NCBI GenBank assembly: GCA_025363575.1
Contig: JANYDM010000082.1
Coordinates: 1 to 51,132 of the forward strand
Length of the DNA: 51,132 nucleotides
Source: Betaproteobacteria bacterium
GTDB taxonomy: Bacteria > Pseudomonadota > Gammaproteobacteria > Burkholderiales > SG8-41
Direction of reading: 5' to 3'
How positions within the stretch are numbered: the stretch's first letter is position 1; every line of letters begins with the position of its first letter. The notes beneath the pieces were generated by a model, which worked only from the letters and a program-made list of their open reading frames with translations, made no database searches and was not told the DNA's origin. Position numbers and translations under genes: made by a program. Positions 18,934 through 27,092 of this stretch are shown one piece after another.

Positions 18934-19716
18934 CTAATAAGCTGAACGGCCGCCCTCGGCCGGTATGGCCGCACCCGTAATCATGCGCGATTCGCCGCTG
19001 GCGAGAAACAGCGCGATATTCGCGATGTCCTCCGGTTGGCCGATCCAATATGGGTAATCCTTGCTGCGGCCCGCCGCGTCCTGACGATCGGCGACGCGTC
19101 CCGGCTTGTCCGGTGTGCCGTAGCTCGAAGTGATGCGCTCCGTCAGGATACGTCCCGCGCAGATCGCATTCACGCGCACGTTGTTCTTCGCATAGGCGCC
19201 GGCCAGTGCGCGCGTCAGCGACACGATCGCGCCTTTCGCCGAGGTATAAATATGCGCGGGGCTGCCGCCGCGCAATGCCGCCCCAGACGACATGTTCACC
19301 ACCGTGCCGCCGCCGGCCTTGATGATTTCCGGGATCGCGTGACGGCAGCACAGGATAGGCCCCAGCAAATCGAGCGACATCGTGTGCTGCCATACCTCGA
19401 GATCGACATCGGTGACATAACTGTCGGCAGGCACCGAACCGCCCGCGCAGTTGTAGAGAACGTCGATGCGGCCGAAACGATCCAGCGTAGCGGCGACGGC
19501 GGCTTTCACGCTGTCTTCGCTGGTCACATCAGTCGCCACGAACAAAGCGTCGCCGCCAGCTTCGCGCACGAGTTTTTCCGTCGCTTTGCCAGGGTCGGGG
19601 TTGATTTCGGCGAGCGCAACACGCGCGCCTTCGCGCGCGAACAAAACCGCGGCGGCGCGCGCAATGCCCGCACCCGCGCCGGTAATGAATGCGACTTTGC
19701 CTGCCAGGCGGTTCAT
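18934..19716 (-). CDS. Short-chain dehydrogenase/reductase (SDR)
   Basis: An NAD(P)-dependent oxidoreductase of 260 residues. The glycine-rich cofactor motif TGAGAGIARA is at about residues 12-21, the NxAG equivalent is NCAGGS near 88, the catalytic Ser is in VVNMSSGAA near 138, and YTSAK near 153 gives the Tyr-x3-Lys pair. The C-terminal PAEGGRSAY is typical of the family. The ATG at 19716 overlaps the upstream hydrolase stop in an ATGA, so the genes are translationally coupled. The substrate is unknown. Confidence 0.88.
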   Translation of the reverse strand: MNRLAGKVAFITGAGAGIARAAAVLFAREGARVALAEINPDPGKATEKLVREAGGDALFVATDVTSEDSVKAAVAATLDRFGRIDVLYNCAGGSVPADSYVTDVDLEVWQHTMSLDLLGPILCCRHAIPEIIKAGGGTVVNMSSGAALRGGSPAHIYTSAKGAIVSLTRALAGAYAKNNVRVNAICAGRILTERITSSYGTPDKPGRVADRQDAAGRSKDYPYWIGQPEDIANIALFLASGESRMITGAAIPAEGGRSAY

Positions 19717-20564
19717 GCCTGCCCGTGCGATGCCGGCTTTAGAGGCGCGCAATGCTTCAGCAAAAACCGCAGCAACTCATGCGCGCATTTTTCCGGGACG
19801 GAATCGGTGATGTTGTGCGGCAAGCCTTCATACACGACAAACTCACAATTGCGGATCTTGTTCTTGACGACGGCGTACTGCTCTTCGGTGCCGAGCGGAT
19901 CGGGATGCGGGATCACCGCCAGCGTCGGGCAGCGGACTTCATGCAGGCGGTCCGTGAGATCGCAGGCTTTCATCATGCGCACGAAACGGTAAAACAGATC
20001 CGGATTCGTTTTCGCCGCTTCATCAATGAACCAGCGCTTGAAGCCAGCATCCGCGCCTTTGGGCAAACGGTCGCCGATGGTCGACTCGAGGAAGCCGAGA
20101 AAACCCTGCGCCTGGATGCCGGCGATCCACTTCTCAGCATCAACCAGCGAATTCTTTAATCCGGGCGTCGATGCGAAATCACCAAGCGTCTTGATGCGAT
20201 CGGGATAATCGACCGCGACCTGCATGGCGACTATCGCGCCCGCCGATGAACCCGCAATGTGAAATTGCCTGCAGCCCAGCGCATCGGCAATTTCAATGAC
20301 GTCGTGCGCGAGTCGCTCCACCGTCAATTGATCCGGCCCCGGCAATTCAGTCTGCCCGTGTCCGCGCATGTCCGGACGCACGACGCGGAAATGGCGCGAC
20401 AAGATGGGGACCCACTTGTAAAGCCGGCGCGAGCTGCCCATCGCCGCATGCACAACGAACACCGTTTCCTGCGGCTGCCACGGATCGCTGTAATCGTCGA
20501 CGGCGTAGCGCAGCTTCAGGCCGTCGCTCGCGACATGGGTGTGCATGGTGGAAGACAAAGTCAT
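19713..20564 (-). CDS. Alpha/beta hydrolase, paralogue A
   Basis: A 283-residue alpha/beta-hydrolase fold enzyme resembling 3-oxoadipate enol-lactonase-type esterases. The oxyanion-loop region is HAAMGSSRRLYKWVP at about residues 38-52, then DMRGHGQTE. The nucleophile elbow is AGSSAGA near 105, and the probable catalytic His is in GLPHNITD near 252. It shares extended similarity with the hydrolases at 24310-25122 and 26119-26940 (DPW..., MGSS/A-R, RGHG blocks), so the three are local paralogues. It lies 9 nt after a Bug binding-protein gene on the same strand. Confidence 0.85.
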   Translation of the reverse strand: MTLSSTMHTHVASDGLKLRYAVDDYSDPWQPQETVFVVHAAMGSSRRLYKWVPILSRHFRVVRPDMRGHGQTELPGPDQLTVERLAHDVIEIADALGCRQFHIAGSSAGAIVAMQVAVDYPDRIKTLGDFASTPGLKNSLVDAEKWIAGIQAQGFLGFLESTIGDRLPKGADAGFKRWFIDEAAKTNPDLFYRFVRMMKACDLTDRLHEVRCPTLAVIPHPDPLGTEEQYAVVKNKIRNCEFVVYEGLPHNITDSVPEKCAHELLRFLLKHCAPLKPASHGQA

Positions 20565-20573
20565 TGCGGCCTT

Positions 20574-21527
20574 TCAGTCGAGCCTGACGCTCGCGTTCCG
20601 GATCACGCGCGCCCATTTTTCGGTTTCGCTTTTGATGTTCGCCGCGAACTGCTCCGGCGTGCCGCCTATGGGGTCGAATCCCAAGTCGATCAAGCGCTGC
20701 TGAATATCTGGCAGTCTGAGCACGCCGGCAATCGTCGTGCTTAGCTTGTTAACGATGTCTTTGGGCGTCGCCGCCGGCGCGAGGCAACCCCAGTACGTGC
20801 CGGAATCGACGCCCTTGAGACCCGATTCGACGAAAGTCGGCACCTCGGGCATCGCGGGCGAGCGCTTGTCGCCGGTGACGGCAATCGCGCGCAATCTGCC
20901 CACCGCGACATGCTGCTTCACCGAGCTGATACCGGCAAACATCATCACGACCTGCCCGCCCAGCACATCGGCGACCGCGGGGCCGGTGCCCTTGTAAGGA
21001 ATATGGACGAGATCTATTTTCGCGACAAGCTTCAACAGCTCGCCGCCCAGATGCGTCGAGCTGCCGGGCCCACCCGATGCAAAATTGAGCTGACCGGGCT
21101 TCGCTTTGGCGAGCGCGACGAACTCCTTGACCGTTTTGACCGGCACGGACGGATGCACGATCAATATCACCGGCGCAGATGCCAGCAGCGATACCGGCGC
21201 GAGATCGCGCACGGAGTCGTAGGGTAATTTGCTATAGAGACTCGGATTCGTCGTGAAGGAGGTGTCGACCGCGAGCAGCGTGTAACCATCCGGCGCGGCC
21301 TTGACCGCCATTTCGCTGCCTATCGTGCTGCCGCCGCCGGCGCGATTGTCGACCACCAGTTGCTGGCCAAGCGCTTCGGACAGGCGCGACGAAATCGTGC
21401 GCACCAAAATATCGGTGCCGCCGCCCGGCGCAAAAGGCACGATCATCCGCACCGTGCGTGCCGGGTAGTTTTGCGCAATGGCCGCAGAGACCGACAGCAC
21501 CGCAAGCAACGATAATAATATGCGCAT
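20574..21527 (-). CDS. Tripartite tricarboxylate transporter binding protein (Bug/TctC), copy 1
   Basis: A periplasmic solute-binding protein of 317 residues. It has a signal peptide (MRILLSLLAVLSVSAAIAQ), then the family core YPARTVRMIVPFAPGGGTDI, the VVDNRAGGGSTIG ligand-loop and SGGPGSSTHLGGELLK. The ATG at 21527 follows GAGG by 8 nt; longer in-frame readings lack homology. No TctA/TctB membrane genes are nearby, the usual orphan situation in Burkholderiales. It is upstream of the alpha/beta hydrolase A and probably heads the minus-strand operon down to 16529. The ligand is likely a carboxylate but cannot be specified. Confidence 0.9.
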   Translation of the reverse strand: MRILLSLLAVLSVSAAIAQNYPARTVRMIVPFAPGGGTDILVRTISSRLSEALGQQLVVDNRAGGGSTIGSEMAVKAAPDGYTLLAVDTSFTTNPSLYSKLPYDSVRDLAPVSLLASAPVILIVHPSVPVKTVKEFVALAKAKPGQLNFASGGPGSSTHLGGELLKLVAKIDLVHIPYKGTGPAVADVLGGQVVMMFAGISSVKQHVAVGRLRAIAVTGDKRSPAMPEVPTFVESGLKGVDSGTYWGCLAPAATPKDIVNKLSTTIAGVLRLPDIQQRLIDLGFDPIGGTPEQFAANIKSETEKWARVIRNASVRLD

Positions 21528-21635
21528 CAGTTGCAACCTCGAACTTCCCAGCATGTCGCCCGCATCGCATCTTCCGGAGATTTCCCTGAATTCTAACCTA
21601 TCGACGACAGCACGCGCCGGCGGCAGGGTTGCGTG

Positions 21636-21663
21636 TTGACGTAAAGAGCCGCGCGTCGATAAC
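21636..21663 (+). promoter_or_regulatory. Candidate sigma-70 promoter for the CMD-like/Bug 2 operon
   Basis: TTGACG (21636-21641) and GATAAC (21658-21663) are separated by 16 bases, 34 bases before the ATG at 21698. The -35 is good and the -10 is weak. It lies in the 170-base divergent gap between Bug 1 (minus) and the carboxymuconolactone-decarboxylase-like gene (plus). Confidence 0.35.
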
Positions 21664-21697
21664 ATGCATGCTCCCTTCTCGCGAAAGCACCCTGCAC

Positions 21698-22264
21698 ATG
21701 TCACGCCTGCCTCCCGTCAACGAAAAATCCTCGCCCGCAATCGCCGAAGTATTCGGCGAGATCATGGCCACGCGCGGTTTCGTGTCCAATGCGCTGAGCT
21801 CGATCGGCCATGCGCCGGAAGGCCTGCGTCATCTGGCGCGGCTGGGGGCCTATACGAAATATCAGACCGACTTGCCTGAGCGGCTGCGCGAGCTTTGCAT
21901 TCTGTGCGCGGCGCGCGGCGTCGCCTACGCCTGGAGCCACCACTCAGCGCTCGCGATGCAGGCGGGCATACCGCAGGCGGCGGTGGACGATATCGGCGAG
22001 GGCCGGGTACCTGCGTCACTGCCCCCGCAGGAGCAAGCCATCGCGTCTTTCATCCTGGAGGCGTTTTCAGCGCAATCCGTTGGCGCCGCGACCTTCACGG
22101 AACTCGCACGCCATTTCACGCCGCGGCAAATCACCGACATCGCGTTGTCCGCCACTTACTATCTCGCGCTGGGCACCATGGTGCGGGCGTTCGGCGTCCA
22201 AATGGAAACGCCGGCTGTGCTGCAGGTCGAGAAAGACTGGCAGAAGAAAAAGGCCGGACTGTAA
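21698..22264 (+). CDS. Carboxymuconolactone decarboxylase-like (AhpD-fold) protein
   Basis: A 188-residue all-helical protein of the carboxymuconolactone decarboxylase/AhpD superfamily. The core segment ERLRELCILCAARGVAYAW followed by SHHSALAMQAGI (about residues 60-92) matches the branch with a YEWxHH-type motif; the AhpD CxxC redox pair is absent, so peroxidase-reductase activity is unlikely. I chose the ATG at 21698 (MSRLPPVNEK); an earlier ATG at 21668 would add 10 residues. It precedes Bug 2 by 29 nt in the same direction. Confidence 0.82.
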   Translation: MSRLPPVNEKSSPAIAEVFGEIMATRGFVSNALSSIGHAPEGLRHLARLGAYTKYQTDLPERLRELCILCAARGVAYAWSHHSALAMQAGIPQAAVDDIGEGRVPASLPPQEQAIASFILEAFSAQSVGAATFTELARHFTPRQITDIALSATYYLALGTMVRAFGVQMETPAVLQVEKDWQKKKAGL

Positions 22265-22293
22265 GAATCGAAACAACCCGCCGGGAGAAGTTC

Positions 22294-23256
22294 ATGCGCC
22301 CTGTCCACGCCCTGTTCGTGATCGCCGCCGTCACCGCTTCGCACGCCTGGGCGCAGGGCTACCCGGGCAAACCCATACGCATCATTGTTTCGTATCCGGC
22401 CGGCGGCGCCAACGACATTGTTGCGCGCATGGTCGGGCAAAAACTCCATGAGACGCTGGGCGCGAACATCGTCGTCGACAATCGCGCGGGCGCAGGCGGC
22501 ACTATCGGCGCGGACATCGCGGCCAAGGCGCCCGCCGACGGTTATACGCTGCTCATGGCTGCAGGCGCGCATGCGCTTGCGCCCAGCCTTTACAGCAAGC
22601 TGCCGTACGATATCGCGCGCGACTTCGCGCCGGTCAGTATCTCCGCCAAAAGCACCTATCTGCTGGTCGTCCACCCGTCCGTGCCGGCCCGCTCGGTCAG
22701 GGAACTGATCGCGCTGGCGCGCGCCCGACCGGGCAGTTTGAATTACGCGTCATCGGGCATCGGCGCGCCGCCGCATCTCGCCGGTGAAATGTTCAACACG
22801 CTCGCCAGGGTGCAACTGACGCATGTCGCATACAAAGGCGACACGCCCGCGCTCGCCGATCTGCTCGGCGGCCACGTCGATCTCGCTTTTATCGCCGTGT
22901 CCGCAACAGCCGCTTATATCAAGGCGGGCAAGCTCAGAGCTCTGGCGGTGACGAGTGCGCAACGCACGCCCGTGATGCCCGATCTGCCGACGGTCGCGGA
23001 AGCCGGCGGGCTGCCGGAATTCGATATCAGTACCTGGTGGGGCATGCTCGCGCCGTCCGGCACGCCGGCGGACGCCATCAACCGGTTGTCTGCTGCCATG
23101 GCGAAAATCGCCGCCATGTCGGATGTCAAGAGCCGCTTCGGCGAACTCGGCCTCGAAGCAACCGCGGACACGCCCGACCATTTCGGCGCGTTCATCAAAT
23201 CCGAAATCCAGAAATTCGCAAAGTTGGCCAAACTTGCGGGCGTTAAACCGGAATAA
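22294..23256 (+). CDS. Tripartite tricarboxylate transporter binding protein (Bug/TctC), copy 2
   Basis: A 320-residue periplasmic binding protein. It has a signal peptide (MRPVHALFVIAAVTASHAWAQ), then GYPGKPIRIIVSYPAGGAND, VVDNRAGAGGTIGAD, YASSGIGAPPHLAGE and AYKGDTPALADLLGGHV, all core Bug blocks. The ATG at 22294 has GGGAG 7 nt upstream. The longer open frame to 21895 is a shadow of the CMD-like gene. It converges with the ketopantoate-reductase-family gene, with only 6 nt between their stops. Confidence 0.9.
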   Translation: MRPVHALFVIAAVTASHAWAQGYPGKPIRIIVSYPAGGANDIVARMVGQKLHETLGANIVVDNRAGAGGTIGADIAAKAPADGYTLLMAAGAHALAPSLYSKLPYDIARDFAPVSISAKSTYLLVVHPSVPARSVRELIALARARPGSLNYASSGIGAPPHLAGEMFNTLARVQLTHVAYKGDTPALADLLGGHVDLAFIAVSATAAYIKAGKLRALAVTSAQRTPVMPDLPTVAEAGGLPEFDISTWWGMLAPSGTPADAINRLSAAMAKIAAMSDVKSRFGELGLEATADTPDHFGAFIKSEIQKFAKLAKLAGVKPE

Positions 23257-23262
23257 GAGGGA

Positions 23263-24303
23263 TTACAAGCCGAGGAGCAGATGGCGCGCTGGCGTAAGTT
23301 CCCCGCGCTCGACCCGCCTGACGAGCTCCGCAACTGCGGCATGCGTGGGCGCGGGCACGCCGAGTTCGTCACCTTTGACGGCGACATAGCCGTTCATGAA
23401 ATCCACTTCGGTACGGCGACCTTTGGCAATGTCCTGGGCTGTGCCCGAGCGTCCGCCTTCGGGCCGGCGCCGCAATCCATCCAGCATCGACTGTTCCACT
23501 GTGGCGAGCGCCGCCGTGTCGCCGGCGGCAGCAGACAGCCATTGCCCGGCAGCGAAGCCGCGTATTGTTTCCAGCTGGTAACCCGCTGCCATACCTATGC
23601 GTATGGCCTCAGCGGCGAGCCGGATTTGCAAACGCCGCGCCGGCTTGTGGGAAACGACCTCGTTTAAATCGAGACCCGAGGCGCCGGACAGTCCCGTAGT
23701 CATCGTATTGGCTGTCAACTTGGACCAGCGCTCGCCCCATAAATTGGCCGTCACCTTGGCGCTGTCAACGGCTCGCAAAAGTTCCGCTATTCTTTGCGCG
23801 CGCGCCGTAACGAGGCTATTGAGCTCGCCGACGCGAAAAACCGTGTAAGCGTCGCCGCCAGGCATCTGAGTGCGCACGATATGTCCGGGCGCTACGGCTT
23901 CGACACTGATCGTGCTGGCAATGCAACCAAGCGTCCTGCCCCAACCCGCAATGCGCGCGACTTCTTCCTCGACCAGTCCGTTTTGCATGGTGACGACGAT
24001 CGCGCCCGCGGAGAGACAGGGCGTGATCAGCGCAGTCGCCCAGCTGGTGTCGTAGAGCTTCGTGCAGATGAAAGCGATATCGACGGTGGGCGCGAGGCTT
24101 TGTACAGCGCCGATATCGAGCGCCCTCAAACGTACCGTGTGCTCGCCCTGAGTGCCGCCCAGTTGCAGCCCGTGATTCTTGATCTGCGCGATATGCGCCG
24201 CCCACGGATCGATCAGCGTCACGTCGTGACCGGCGCGCGCCAGATGACCGCCGACGTAACCGCCGACCGCGCCGGCGCCTACGACCGCGATTTTTTCTTT
24301 CAC
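23263..24303 (-). CDS. 2-dehydropantoate 2-reductase (PanE/ApbA) family protein
   Basis: A 346-residue NAD(P)H-dependent oxidoreductase. The Rossmann motif GAGAVGGYVGG is at residues 9-19 and the family segment ICTKLYDT near 79-86. MQNGLVEEE near 109 and WSKLTANTMTTGLSG near 191 contain the catalytic Lys and Asn. The C-terminal helical domain carries RRPEGGRSGTAQDI and the EVDFMNGYV segment seen in this family. The neighbours (Bug proteins and alpha/beta hydrolases) argue for a catabolic oxo-acid substrate rather than housekeeping pantothenate synthesis, but that is inference. Confidence 0.87.
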   Translation of the reverse strand: MKEKIAVVGAGAVGGYVGGHLARAGHDVTLIDPWAAHIAQIKNHGLQLGGTQGEHTVRLRALDIGAVQSLAPTVDIAFICTKLYDTSWATALITPCLSAGAIVVTMQNGLVEEEVARIAGWGRTLGCIASTISVEAVAPGHIVRTQMPGGDAYTVFRVGELNSLVTARAQRIAELLRAVDSAKVTANLWGERWSKLTANTMTTGLSGASGLDLNEVVSHKPARRLQIRLAAEAIRIGMAAGYQLETIRGFAAGQWLSAAAGDTAALATVEQSMLDGLRRRPEGGRSGTAQDIAKGRRTEVDFMNGYVAVKGDELGVPAPTHAAVAELVRRVERGELTPARHLLLGL

Positions 24304-24309
24304 CGGGTT

Positions 24310-25122
24310 TTAGCGCGTGCCGAGCTTATCGTGGAACTGCAGCACATCGGCGACGCAGCGGTCCGGCAGGTAGTCGTAAACATTGTGCCGTGCGTTCTCG
24401 TAGACGATAAGCTCGGCGCCTTTGATGCGCTTCATCATATCGTCATAGAGCGAAACCGCCCCGATCGGCTCCGCGCCGGGCGCAACGATCAAAGTCGGCG
24501 CTTTGATCGCATGAATCTCGTCCATGAAGTCGGTATCGGTCCAATAGCCGACAAAACGCGAGATAAAAGCGAGGTCGTTTTTGCAGATCTCATCCAGCAC
24601 CCACGCGACCAGTTTGGGATCGGCCTCCCCCACCGGCAGACGGTCGTTAATGGTCTCGCCAAACACCGCACGCATGCCGCGCTTCGCCGCCTCGCGCAGC
24701 CAGCGCTTGCCCTGCTCGCCCTTGAATCCCGGCGTCGAGCAGAACAGGATCAGGCTCTTGACGCGTTCCGCATGATGTATCGCCAGCTGCTGGCCGACGT
24801 AACCGCCGGCCGACGCCGCCATGATGTCCACCTGGTCGAGCTTCAGATGGTCGAGCAGTTCGAGTACATCGCGCGTCAGCACTTCCTTATTGAGCGGCGA
24901 ATCGGCCGGCGGAATTTGCGAAGCGCCATGGCCGCGCGTATCGACGCGTATCACGCGAAAATGGCGCGCGAGCTCTGGCACCATGGAAAAGTAGCGCCGC
25001 GAACTGCCCATCGCCGGATGCAGGACCAAAAGCGGGCGCGCGGGTTTCCATGGGTCGGTGAAGTCATCGATGTAATACGCGATCTCGATACCGTCGCTGG
25101 TCTTGAACGTGTGCTTTTGCAT
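24310..25122 (-). CDS. Alpha/beta hydrolase, paralogue B
   Basis: A 270-residue alpha/beta hydrolase. HPAMGSSRRYFSMVPELARH at about residues 38-57 and DTRGHGASQ match paralogue A. The nucleophile elbow reads MAASAGG near 113 (Ala in place of the first Gly), and the probable catalytic His is in ENARHNVYD near 248. It lies between the PanE-family gene (6 nt) and Bug 3 (23 nt) on the same strand, repeating the Bug-hydrolase pairing. Confidence 0.85.
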   Translation of the reverse strand: MQKHTFKTSDGIEIAYYIDDFTDPWKPARPLLVLHPAMGSSRRYFSMVPELARHFRVIRVDTRGHGASQIPPADSPLNKEVLTRDVLELLDHLKLDQVDIMAASAGGYVGQQLAIHHAERVKSLILFCSTPGFKGEQGKRWLREAAKRGMRAVFGETINDRLPVGEADPKLVAWVLDEICKNDLAFISRFVGYWTDTDFMDEIHAIKAPTLIVAPGAEPIGAVSLYDDMMKRIKGAELIVYENARHNVYDYLPDRCVADVLQFHDKLGTR

Positions 25123-25145
25123 TTACCTTGCTCGCTTGAATAAAA

Positions 25146-26105
25146 TTACTGGGGAACGATGCCGGCCGCCTTGACGACGCGCGCGAACTTGGCGATGTCG
25201 TCGCGTATCAATTGCGCGAACTGCTCGGGCGTGCTCGATTCGGGTTCGGAACCGCCGGCCACGAATTTATCCTGCACATCTTTCTGCGCAACGGCTTTGA
25301 CGACCGCGCTGTTAAGACGGTCCAGCAACTCGCGTGGCAGGTTCGGCGGCCCCATCACGCCGAACCATGACGTAAGCTCGTAGCCCGGCAGACCTGCTTC
25401 CTGCATCGTCGGCACCTTCGGCAGGCTGGCCGTGCGGTGATTGCCCGTCACGGCGAGCGGCCGCAGTTTGCCGGACTCAATATGCACCAACGTCGATTGC
25501 ACCACCGTAATCATCATGTCGACCTGCCCCGCCAGCAGATCGACGAACGCCGGCGTGTCGCCTTTGTAGGGAATATGCGCAATGTCGACCTTGGCCAGCG
25601 ACTTGAACATCTCCGCCGACAGATGTGGCGTCGCGCCGGTGCCCGATGACGCGTAATTCATTTTGCCGGGATGGGCTTTCGCCAGCGCGATCAACTCCTT
25701 TACGTTCTTCGCCGGCAGCGCTGACGGCACCACCAATACGTTCTGTATGCGGCACGCAAGCGACACCGGAGTGAAGTCTTTAATCACGTCGAACGGCAGC
25801 TTTTCATACACGCTGGGAGCGACCGCCAGCGAGCCGAACCCCATGAGCAGGTTGTAGCCATCGGGCGCCGCTTTCGCGATCGCGTCCGCAGCTATCGTGC
25901 CGCCCGCTCCACCGCGATTTTCGACAATGACGCTCTGGTTGAAAAATTCAGTGAGTTTCTGCGCCAGTACGCGCGCATGGTAGTCGTTGGCGCCGCCGGC
26001 GGGAAAACCCGAGACTAACCGGACCGGTTTGAGCGGAAAGTTTTGCGCATGCGCAAAGCCGCCGGCCAGCAACGTCAGGCAGCCGATCGCGAGCGCAGAT
26101 TTCAT
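25146..26105 (-). CDS. Tripartite tricarboxylate transporter binding protein (Bug/TctC), copy 3
   Basis: A 319-residue periplasmic binding protein. It has a signal peptide (MKSALAIGCLTLLAGGFAHAQ), then NFPLKPVRLVSGFPAGGAND, IVENRGGAGGTIAAD, YASSGTGATPHLSAEMFK and PYKGDTPAFVDLLAGQV. The start at 26105 is chosen because it gives a proper signal peptide; the longer ORF overlaps hydrolase C. It sits 13 nt downstream of hydrolase C and upstream of hydrolase B. Confidence 0.9.
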   Translation of the reverse strand: MKSALAIGCLTLLAGGFAHAQNFPLKPVRLVSGFPAGGANDYHARVLAQKLTEFFNQSVIVENRGGAGGTIAADAIAKAAPDGYNLLMGFGSLAVAPSVYEKLPFDVIKDFTPVSLACRIQNVLVVPSALPAKNVKELIALAKAHPGKMNYASSGTGATPHLSAEMFKSLAKVDIAHIPYKGDTPAFVDLLAGQVDMMITVVQSTLVHIESGKLRPLAVTGNHRTASLPKVPTMQEAGLPGYELTSWFGVMGPPNLPRELLDRLNSAVVKAVAQKDVQDKFVAGGSEPESSTPEQFAQLIRDDIAKFARVVKAAGIVPQ

Positions 26106-26118
26106 TCGATACCGCGGA

Positions 26119-26940
26119 TCAGAGCGGGCGCGCCGCGCGCACATCGTCAAGGAACCGCTTGGCTTCTGCGGCGCAGCGATCGGGGATCTCACCGACCATG
26201 CTGTGGCCGGGACCTTTGATACTGATATAACGGCAGTTGCGCAGATGGCCGCGCATGCGCTCGTATTCGTGCGCTTCGACCATGGGGTCCGGGTCTGGCA
26301 CTACCATCAGCGTCGGGCACGCGATCGCGCCCAGCTTCTCTGGAAAGTACTCGCTCGCCATCAGCGGCACAAAACGGCCGAGATATTCGGGCGTTACGCC
26401 TTCCGCAGTGTCAAGAAACCATTTCTGATGCGCGGGACTCGCATCGCCGATACGGTCGTGCATCGTCTCGGTCAGAAAATTGCGCACGCCGCCTTTCGCA
26501 ACGCGCGCGAGCCAGTTACCTTTGGCCGGCCGTTCCGGATTAATGCCGGGCGTCGCCGCATACACGCCGAGCGAAGCGAAGCGTTGCGGAAATCGCAGCG
26601 CCGCATGCATCGCGATAATGCCGCCCGCCGATGCGCCTATCATGTGCGCGCGCTCAACCTTGTGCTGATCGAGCAGCTCGATCAGATCGCGCGCGAGCCG
26701 CTCATTGGTCAGCGGCTTGTCGAGCGATGGCTGGGATTTACCGTGCCCGCGGATATCCGGCCGGAGCACCCGATATTCGCGCGCAAGGTGCGGCACCCAT
26801 GCATACAGCCGCAGCGCGCTGCCCATCCCCGGGTGTATGAGCACGATAGTTTCCGGCTTTGTCCATGGGTCGGTGTAATCGTCGACCAGGTAATGCAAGG
26901 CCGTCCCGTCGCTTGCCTGCCAGAAACTGGATGTCGTCAT
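26119..26940 (-). CDS. Alpha/beta hydrolase, paralogue C
   Basis: A 273-residue alpha/beta hydrolase starting MTTSSFWQASDG. It shares DYTDPW, HPGMGSALRLYAWVPHLARE and DIRGHGKSQ with paralogues A and B. The nucleophile elbow is IGASAGG near 117, and the probable catalytic His is in GPGHSMVG near 249. It is the first gene of the minus-strand string C-Bug3-B-PanE-like and is transcribed divergently from Bug 4, with 152 bases between the two starts. Confidence 0.86.
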   Translation of the reverse strand: MTTSSFWQASDGTALHYLVDDYTDPWTKPETIVLIHPGMGSALRLYAWVPHLAREYRVLRPDIRGHGKSQPSLDKPLTNERLARDLIELLDQHKVERAHMIGASAGGIIAMHAALRFPQRFASLGVYAATPGINPERPAKGNWLARVAKGGVRNFLTETMHDRIGDASPAHQKWFLDTAEGVTPEYLGRFVPLMASEYFPEKLGAIACPTLMVVPDPDPMVEAHEYERMRGHLRNCRYISIKGPGHSMVGEIPDRCAAEAKRFLDDVRAARPL

Positions 26941-26995
26941 CGGTGGTGACCTGCTGATTCGAGCGCGTAGCGCGCTGCCGCGCATGTGATTGAGA

Positions 26996-27025
26996 TTGAT
27001 ATTGGACCTGACGGTTGGATTATAT
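26996..27025 (+). promoter_or_regulatory. Candidate sigma-70 promoter for Bug 4/aminotransferase
   Basis: TTGATA (26996-27001) and TTATAT (27020-27025) are 18 bases apart on the plus strand, 68 bases before the ATG of Bug 4. The same AT-rich patch contains a TATAAT on the minus strand (27019-27024) facing hydrolase C, so this divergent gap may hold two overlapping -10 elements. Confidence 0.42.
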
Positions 27026-27092
27026 AGGCAACATGCACATTCCGCCGGCGCGTCCGCGCCGGAGCGCGCGTACTTTTGCTAACATTCGGCGC

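Noticed and set aside
18923..19393. N-terminal extension of the polysaccharide deacetylase to 445 codons
   Set aside because: This part reads through the SDR gene in another frame. A TTG with GGAG at the right distance gives the true CE4-like start at 18922.
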